A stretch of 22,194 bases of DNA, taken from Planctomycetota bacterium. Its GTDB lineage: Bacteria > Planctomycetota > MHYJ01 > JACPRB01. Each line of letters begins with the position of its first letter. Within the stretch, counting starts at the first letter, position 1. Shown piece after piece: positions 15,032 to 22,194 of this stretch. The position numbers and the translations under genes are program-made. The DNA lies in the NCBI GenBank assembly GCA_023261405.1, contig JAHFOZ010000018.1, positions 1-22,194 on the forward strand, written 5' to 3'. A model generated the notes under the pieces. The model searched no databases, was not told where the DNA came from, and worked only from the letters and a program-made list of their open reading frames with translations.

Positions 15032-16450
15032 TCAGAAGTCGAAATAGATGAAGGGCTGCGAACCCGCCTGGGCGATGACCGCGAGCCAGACGAGCATCGC
15101 CGCGGCGAGGGCCAGGCGGACTGGCGGAAGCTCCACGAGCCGCTTGGCCGCCGCGCCGCCCGCATAGAGGAACTGATACGCCCAGACGGCGAGGACGAGC
15201 ACGAGGAGGACCAGGGGGAAGCGCGGGTCCCCCCAGCCGGTGCTGAAGATGCGGCGGAGGACGATCCAGGAGGTCTCCCAGGTCTTGCCGCGAAAGAAGA
15301 TCCAGGTGAAGCAGACGAAGACGAAGACCCCCAGTTGCTTGGCGAACGTGGGCACGCGGTTCGTGTAGAACGAGGACCCCTCGAGCTGACGGGTCACCAC
15401 GCGGCCCACGGCGTGGAGGGCGCCCCAGATGATGAAGCCCCAGGCCGCCCCGTGCCAGAAGCCGGAGATGAGCATGGTCGCGACCATGTTGCGGTAGGTG
15501 GCGAACGCCGTGCCGCGGTTGCCGCCCAGGGGGAAATAGACGTAGTCCTTGAACCACGTGGAGAGGCTGATGTGCCAGCGGTTCCAGAAGTCCCCGAGTC
15601 CCGTGGCCACGTAGGGGTTGTTGAAGTTGAGCATGAGGCGGAAGCCCATCATCTGGGCGACCCCGCGGGCCATGTCGGTGTAGCCGGAGAAGTCGAAGTA
15701 GATCTGCCAGGCGAAGGCGAACGTGGCCAGGAGGAGCGCGGGGGCCTCGTGCTCCCCGGGGGCGTTGTAGACCTTGTCCACGTAGAGGGCCAGGTAGTCG
15801 GCGAGGGCGACCTTCTTGAAGAAGCCCACGAGGAAGTGGGAGACGCCCTCCGTGAAGTCCCGGAGGGTGATGGTCCGCGTGCCGTAGAGCTGGGGGAGGA
15901 GGTTCGAGGCGCGCTCGATGGGGCCGGCCACGAGCTGGGGGAAGAGCGAGACGAAGGTGGCGAAGCGGAGCAGGTTCCGCTCCACCTTCAGGTTCCCCCG
16001 GTAGACGTCGATCGTGTAGCTCAGCGACTGGAAGGTGAAGAACGAGATGCCCACGGGCAGGAGGTACTTCATGCCCAGGGCTTCCATGGCGGCCTTCGCG
16101 GGATTCACGGCGGCCCAGCCCAGCCCGACCCCCGCGACGGCGGCGTTCAGGTTCTCGGTGACGAATTCGGCGTACTTGAAGAAGGCCAGGAGGCCCAGGT
16201 TGCTCACGAGGCTCAGGATGAGCCAGAGCTTCTTTCGGGGGCTCGTCCCCACGTGGAGGCCGATGAACCAGTCCAGCGTCGTGGTGGCGGCGATCAGGAT
16301 GAGGTAGTACCAGTTCCAGTATCCGTAGAAGAAGTACGAGGCGGCGCAGAGCCAGACGAGGGTGAGCCCGTTGTGCCTCTTGAGGAGGAGGTAGCCGAGA
16401 TAGACGACCACGAAGAAGACGTAGATGAACGCGCGCTCGTGGAAGACCAT
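15032..16450 (-). CDS. MBOAT family O-acyltransferase (AlgI-like)
   Basis: This 472-aa polytopic membrane protein has the usual length and motifs of AlgI/DltB-type acyltransferases: QSLSYTIDVYRG (141-152), FPQLVAGPIE (170-179) and FDFSGYTDMARG (252-263). Next come NPYVATGLGDFWNRWHISLS (278-297, His293), YFPLGGNR (305-312) and the signature SGFWHGAAW (329-337) with the catalytic His333. The C-terminus keeps FTWIFFRG. The family takes acyl groups, usually acetyl, from a cytoplasmic donor and passes them across the membrane to a partner that modifies a polysaccharide, teichoic acid or similar polymer. The partner here is the SGNH protein 3 nt downstream. The preceding gene ends 4 nt upstream. 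No polysaccharide synthase or lyase is in the window, so the alginate-specific name should not be transferred. Confidence 0.93.
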   Translation of the reverse strand: MVFHERAFIYVFFVVVYLGYLLLKRHNGLTLVWLCAASYFFYGYWNWYYLILIAATTTLDWFIGLHVGTSPRKKLWLILSLVSNLGLLAFFKYAEFVTENLNAAVAGVGLGWAAVNPAKAAMEALGMKYLLPVGISFFTFQSLSYTIDVYRGNLKVERNLLRFATFVSLFPQLVAGPIERASNLLPQLYGTRTITLRDFTEGVSHFLVGFFKKVALADYLALYVDKVYNAPGEHEAPALLLATFAFAWQIYFDFSGYTDMARGVAQMMGFRLMLNFNNPYVATGLGDFWNRWHISLSTWFKDYVYFPLGGNRGTAFATYRNMVATMLISGFWHGAAWGFIIWGALHAVGRVVTRQLEGSSFYTNRVPTFAKQLGVFVFVCFTWIFFRGKTWETSWIVLRRIFSTGWGDPRFPLVLLVLVLAVWAYQFLYAGGAAAKRLVELPPVRLALAAAMLVWLAVIAQAGSQPFIYFDF

Positions 16451-16454
16451 CCCG

Positions 16455-18253
<1,799 letters not shown>

Positions 18254-18257
<4 letters not shown>

Positions 18258-19414
18258 TTGCCGCGCCCCGCGGCCCAGTCGGGCTCCTTGTTGGACTTGC
18301 CGTCCGTGGTGAGCGCCACCCAGACGTTCTTCTGCTCCGCGTCGGCCACGCAGAGGTTCCAGTCAGGCGCCTCGACGCCGGGGAACTCCGGGAGCAGGCC
18401 TTTCAGGTTCCTTTTCTTGAGCTTGGGGCCGTAGCTGAAGGCGAGGTACTTCCCGTCCGGCGACCAGTCCACGTGGTAGGTCTCCATGGGGTCCTTGCAC
18501 TCCACGGCGTTGCGCACGTTGGAGACCTTCGGGGGCGTGACGGAGAGGTCCAGGTCGGCCACGCCGATCGCGTGGTCGCCGTTCCCCCAGGCGATGCGCC
18601 TCCCGTCCGGGCTGAGGTCGGGCCGGCAGCCGCCCAGCTTGAGGTCATACACGCCCTCGCCCTCCGCCTCGAGCGCGAGGATCCCGTGCTTGAAGCCCAT
18701 CCCGCCGTGGACGGTGGCGACGAACCACTTGCCGTCGGGCGACCAGTTGAGCGTGTAAAGGTGGAGGATCTTGGAGTTGGGGTGCTGGCGCGTCGCGCCG
18801 CTCTTGAGGTCGTGGATGAAGATCCCCTTCGTGGCGAAGTCGGAGTAGGTGAACGTGTCGAGCTCCCCCTTGAGGTAGGCCACGGCGCTCCCGTCGGCCT
18901 TCCAGCAGGGCTCGCGGCCGTTGTCGGCGATCTTCACGCGCTCCGTGCCGTCGAGCTTCATGACGTAGATGTTGCGGGCCTTCGCGTCGTCCCGGCCCTC
19001 GTCGGCCACGAAGCAGATCCGGGTGCCGTCGGGCGAGACCTTGGGGTAGAGCTCGTCGATGTCCGGCGTCTTCGTGAGGTTGATCGGGGTCGAGCCGGCC
19101 GCGTCCTGGAGGTAGAGGTCCCAGTTCCCGTCGCGGTTGGACTCGCAGACGACCTTGTGGGGAAGGGCCTTGAGCCTTTCGAGGAGCGCCCCCGTGTCGC
19201 CCTCCTGGGCGGGGGCCGGCGTCTCCATGGGGAAGGCGAGGAGCGTCACGAGGACTCCCAGGAGCAGCGCGGCGGCGGCCGCGAAGAGGATCCCGTCCCG
19301 GAGACGGGAGGAGCGCCGGGGCGCGGCGGGGCGGCCCTCGCGGACCTTCTCCCAGAGGGAGTCGGGGGCGGGGAGGGGCTTCAGGCGGACCAGGCGGTCT
19401 TCCAGGTCACTCAT
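18254..19414 (-). CDS. anti-sigma-factor-like membrane protein with TolB-like propeller
   Basis: This 386-aa protein has a short charged cytoplasmic segment (1-40), one membrane helix (about 41-62) and a Pro-rich stalk. A PD40/TolB-type beta-propeller (about 86-386) follows, with repeated blades carrying VSPDGT, WSPDGK and LSPDGR motifs, and closes with EPDW. It overlaps the ECF sigma gene by 8 nt. That position, together with the single-pass topology, marks it as the probable anti-sigma factor, although the N-terminal segment shows no zinc-binding HxxxCxxC motif. The propeller would be the outward-facing sensor or partner-binding part. Its C-terminal end (CVAD, ALT, N..PDW) matches that of the propeller in the last gene of the operon. 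The start is supported by AAGGA at 19419-19423. The membrane topology is clear; the anti-sigma role is inferred from context. Confidence 0.75.
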
Positions 19415-19910
19415 GGCTTCCTTTCAGCGCTTCCTTGAGCGCGGCGAGTCCACGGTAGTAGCGGTGTTCGAGCGTCTTCTCCGTGACGCCCAGCACGCCG
19501 GCGGTCTCGGTGAAGGACAGATTGCCCCAGATCTTGAGGACCACGGCCTCGCGCTCCTCGGAGGAGAGCGAGAGGAGGGCGGACTCCACCTGCCGGCCCG
19601 TCTCGGCCAGCTCGGCCGCGTCGCGGGGGTCTTCGGAAGGGGAGTCGAAGAGCGCCACCCGGGAGGCGGAGCGGCGGGAGCGGAGCGTGTTGAGGGCCTC
19701 GTTCCGCACCGCGCGAAAGAGGTAGGCCGCCTCCGATTCGAGCGTCGCGGGCTCGCCCGCCGCGATCAGCCGGACGAAGACGTTCTGCAGGGCGTCCTCG
19801 GCCGCCGCACGGTCCGAGAGGAGGGTCGTGGCATAGAGCAGGAGCCGGTCGGCATGGCGCCGCCACAGTCCTTCCCAGACCTGCACGCCCATCCGGAGAA
19901 CCTGCATCAT
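19407..19910 (-). CDS. ECF-type RNA polymerase sigma factor
   Basis: The product is 167 aa if translation starts at the ATG at 19910; ATGs at 19907 and 19892 are alternatives. The frame is open far upstream but without coding character. Sigma region 2 covers about residues 14-80, with AAAEDALQNVFVRLI resembling the core-binding and -10-recognition helices and AYLFRAVRNEALNTLR behind it. Region 4 covers about 110-160, with LSSEEREAVVLKIWGNLSF and a helix-turn-helix ending in LEHRYYRGLAALK. ECF factors direct transcription of small regulons, usually including their own operon, when their anti-sigma factor releases them. It heads the ten-gene leftward unit, overlaps the anti-sigma-like gene, and is divergent from a cytochrome gene. 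No clear Shine-Dalgarno precedes any candidate start, so low-level or leaderless translation is possible. Family assignment is secure; the exact start is not. Confidence 0.9.
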   Translation of the reverse strand: MMQVLRMGVQVWEGLWRRHADRLLLYATTLLSDRAAAEDALQNVFVRLIAAGEPATLESEAAYLFRAVRNEALNTLRSRRSASRVALFDSPSEDPRDAAELAETGRQVESALLSLSSEEREAVVLKIWGNLSFTETAGVLGVTEKTLEHRYYRGLAALKEALKGSHE

Positions 19911-20022
19911 TATTCGAGTGACACGCGACCCGGCCGGATCTCCCCGGGAAATCCGCCGCGACACGACGCCCGCCGCCGCGACGTAAGAAAGCGGGAGCGG
20001 GCGCCGACACCGTAGTATAGGT
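19911..20022. promoter_or_regulatory. divergent promoter region
   Basis: These 112 bp separate the divergent sigma factor and cytochrome genes and must hold both promoters. A weak palindromic element (CGGAT at 19935-19939, ATCCG at 19951-19955) could be an operator. On the plus strand TAGTAT (20013-20018) resembles a -10 element very close to the cytochrome ATG. On the minus strand an AATAAT-like sequence overlaps the first ATG of the sigma gene. No convincing -35 element or Shine-Dalgarno is visible on either side. Confidence 0.4.
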
Positions 20023-22194
20023 ATGCTTCGCAGACTTCCCGTCCTCCTTTTCGCTTCGTTGGGCCTGCCGGCACAGGACGGGCCCAGGGCGGGCCCCGTG
20101 GATTTCATCCGGGACATCCAGCCGGTCCTCAAGGAGTCCTGCTTCAAGTGCCACGGTCCCGAGAAGCCCAAGGGGCAGTTCCGCATGGACTCCCGCGCGC
20201 TCTTCATGAAGGGCGGCGTCACGGGGAAGGTCGTGGTGCCGGGCAAATCCGGCGAGAGCCTCCTCGTCAAGCTGCTCCTCTCGGAGGACGACGAGGAGCG
20301 CATGCCGCAGAAGGCCCCGCGGCTGTCGAAAGAGAAGATCGACCTTTTCAAGGCGTGGATCGACCAGGGGGTCGCCTGGCCCGTATCCGCGGCGGGCGAG
20401 GAGAAGGTCGAGAAGCACTGGGCGTATCTCAAGCTCGTCCGCCGCGATCCGCCGAAGCCGGGGATAAACCCCATCGACGCGTTCGTCCTCGCGAGGCTCG
20501 AGAAGGAGGGCATCGCCCCCTCGCCCGAGGCCGACCGGCCCACGCTTCTCAAGAGGTTGTCGTACGACCTGCTGGGCCTTCCTCCCGAACCCGAGGCCGT
20601 GGATGCCTTCGTCGCCGACGCCGCGCCCGACGCCGTGGAGAAGTTGGTGGACCGGCTCCTCGACTCCCCCCACTTCGGCGAGCGCTGGGGCCGCCACTGG
20701 CTGGACAAGGCGCGGTATGCGGACAGCGACGGCTACGAGAAGGACAACAACCGGCCCGACGCGTGGCGCTACCGGAACTGGGTGATCGACGCGCTCAACC
20801 GCGACCTGCCCTTCGACCGTTTCACCCTGGAGCAGCTTGCCGGCGATCTCCTCCCGGACGCGGGTCCGATGCAGCAGCTCGCCACCGCCTTCCACCGCCA
20901 GACGCTCACGAACACCGAGGGCGGCGTGGACAAGGAGCAGTTCCGGGTGGAGGCCGTATTCGACCGCGTGGAGACCACGGGCGCCGTCTGGCTGGGCCTC
21001 ACCGTGGGCTGCACGCGCTGCCACAACCACAAGTTCGACACGATCTCGCAGCAGGAGTACTACCAGCTCTTCGCCTTCTTCAACAACGGCGACGAGACCA
21101 CCACGGAGATCCCCGTCTCCGAGGAGGCGATGGAGGAGCATCGGAAGCTGAAGGCCGCCCACGACCGCAAGCTGCGCGCGCTCGACGGGAAGCTGGACGA
21201 CCAGAAACCGCAGCTCGCCCGGACGCTCCCCGAGTGGGAGGCGGGCGTGCAGGGCCGCCTCAAGGACGACCTCACGCAGGCGTTCCGCTTCCACCCGCTC
21301 GAGATCGTCCTCGTCAAGCCCGTGGCGGAGGTCACGTTCAAGAAGCTGGACGACGGCTCCTGGCTCGCCGGCGGCGCCGATCCCGCGACGGAGACCTACT
21401 CGGTGCAGGCGAAGGCCCCGGTGAAGGACATCACGGGATTCCGCCTCGAGGTGATGGCCGACGGCTCGCTTCCCAAGAGCGGCCCCGGGCGCTCCGCGAA
21501 CGGGAACTTCGTCCTCTCGGAGTTCCGCGTGGAGGTGGAGCCCGCGTCCGGCCTCGTCGTCGCGCTCCGGGAGGCAGAGGCCGATTTCAGCCAGAAGGAC
21601 TGGGATGTCAAGGGGGCGATCGACGGTAACCCCAAGACCGGCTGGGCGGTGCAGCCGCAGATGGGGAAGAACCACCTCGCGACGTTCCGCACCGGGGAGC
21701 CGCTGGCCGCGGGTCCGGACGCCGTGCTCCGCTTCACGCTCGACCAGCAGTACGGCGACAGGCACACGATCGGCCGCTTCAAGCTGCTCGCGATGACGGG
21801 GACCCGCCCGGGCCTCGACCTCCCGGAGGAGCTGCGGCGCATCCTGGCCACGGAGCCCGCGAAGCGGACCCCGGCCCAGCAGGACCGGCTCCTCGAGCAC
21901 TACGCGGCGTTCGCGCCTCTCACGGAGAAGCTGGTGAAGGAGACCGAGGAGCTCAAGAAAGCCGAGCCCAAGCCCCCGGTGATGAGCGTGCGGGTGATCG
22001 TCCAGCGCCGGCAGGAGCCGAGGAAGACGCAGATCTTCCGCCGCGGGGAGTTCCTGCAGCCCCAGCAGGAGGTGCAGGCGGGGACCCTCTCGGCGCTCCA
22101 CCCGTTCAAGCCGCGCGGCGGGACGTCCGACCGGCTGGACCTGGCCGCCTGGATCATGGACCCCGAGAACCCGGTCACCGCGCGGGTCGCGGTG
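20023..22194 (+). CDS. planctomycete cytochrome PSCyt1-DUF1549-DUF1553 protein, 3' partial
   Basis: The frame is open from the ATG at 20023 to the window edge (724 codons), so the gene continues beyond it. A signal peptide (about residues 1-17) is followed by a PSCyt1 cytochrome-c-like domain with haem motif CFKCH (40-44) and a likely Met ligand in RMPQKAPRLS (93-102). A DUF1549/PSCyt2 domain spans about 148-355 and includes NPIDAFVLARLE and a second CxxCH, CTRCH (330-334). A coiled-coil and beta-rich insertion (about 360-695) comes next, and then the first residues of DUF1553/PSD1 (LAAWIMDPENPVTARVAV) at the edge. Proteins of this layout are abundant in Planctomycetota, are exported, and often lie beside a DUF1501 gene, which may follow outside the window. 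Their substrates are unproven. No Shine-Dalgarno is evident, but the next in-frame Met would lose the signal peptide. Confidence 0.92.
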   Translation, partial: MLRRLPVLLFASLGLPAQDGPRAGPVDFIRDIQPVLKESCFKCHGPEKPKGQFRMDSRALFMKGGVTGKVVVPGKSGESLLVKLLLSEDDEERMPQKAPRLSKEKIDLFKAWIDQGVAWPVSAAGEEKVEKHWAYLKLVRRDPPKPGINPIDAFVLARLEKEGIAPSPEADRPTLLKRLSYDLLGLPPEPEAVDAFVADAAPDAVEKLVDRLLDSPHFGERWGRHWLDKARYADSDGYEKDNNRPDAWRYRNWVIDALNRDLPFDRFTLEQLAGDLLPDAGPMQQLATAFHRQTLTNTEGGVDKEQFRVEAVFDRVETTGAVWLGLTVGCTRCHNHKFDTISQQEYYQLFAFFNNGDETTTEIPVSEEAMEEHRKLKAAHDRKLRALDGKLDDQKPQLARTLPEWEAGVQGRLKDDLTQAFRFHPLEIVLVKPVAEVTFKKLDDGSWLAGGADPATETYSVQAKAPVKDITGFRLEVMADGSLPKSGPGRSANGNFVLSEFRVEVEPASGLVVALREAEADFSQKDWDVKGAIDGNPKTGWAVQPQMGKNHLATFRTGEPLAAGPDAVLRFTLDQQYGDRHTIGRFKLLAMTGTRPGLDLPEELRRILATEPAKRTPAQQDRLLEHYAAFAPLTEKLVKETEELKKAEPKPPVMSVRVIVQRRQEPRKTQIFRRGEFLQPQQEVQAGTLSALHPFKPRGGTSDRLDLAAWIMDPENPVTARVAV

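Noticed and set aside
19935..19955. Palindrome CGGAT...ATCCG as a terminator or operator
   Set aside because: The arms are only five bases, there is no T tract, and the loop is GC-rich. It is mentioned only as a weak element of the divergent promoter region.
19911..20708. N-terminal extension of the sigma factor frame up to 20708
   Set aside because: It runs antisense through the start of the cytochrome gene, has no coding character, and would double the length of a normal ECF factor.

Overview
The window comes from a high-GC, Gram-negative-type bacterium and most likely from a planctomycete. The strongest marker is the truncated gene at the right end. It has the layout typical of Planctomycetota: an N-terminal PSCyt1 cytochrome domain, a DUF1549 (PSCyt2) domain, and the start of a DUF1553 (PSD1) domain. 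SUMF1-fold lipoproteins, TolB-like propellers and an ECF sigma factor fit the same assignment. No tRNA, rRNA, CRISPR array, transposase or phage gene was recognised.

Left part (1-5119, plus strand). The window opens inside a very GC-rich class I SAM-dependent methyltransferase gene. A gap of about 300 bp follows, with a run of 11 C, a -10-like hexamer and a clean stem-loop. Next is a compact three-gene unit: an outer-membrane porin, a small exported helical protein of unknown function, and a methyl-accepting chemotaxis protein. It ends at a possible bidirectional terminator shared with the convergent operon.

Main part (5180-19910, minus strand). Ten genes run leftward with junctions between an 8-nt overlap and a 10-nt gap, so they look like one transcription unit. 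In transcription order they are: an ECF sigma factor; a membrane-anchored anti-sigma-like protein with an extracytoplasmic TolB-like propeller; a lipoprotein fusing a SUMF1-like domain to a complete histone-deacetylase-family domain; an AlgI-like MBOAT acyltransferase; an SGNH-type membrane-anchored esterase/acetyltransferase; four tandem paralogs of about 570-600 aa from a family I do not recognise; and a lipoprotein fusing SUMF1 to a propeller. My working model is an envelope-stress-controlled machine that acetylates, and may also deacetylate, an extracytoplasmic polymer. The four paralogs would be exported structural, binding or carrier components. The model is inferred from family membership and gene order, and the substrate is unknown.

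Right part (20023-22194, plus strand). A divergently transcribed planctomycete cytochrome gene runs off the window. It shares a 112-bp intergenic region with the sigma factor gene.
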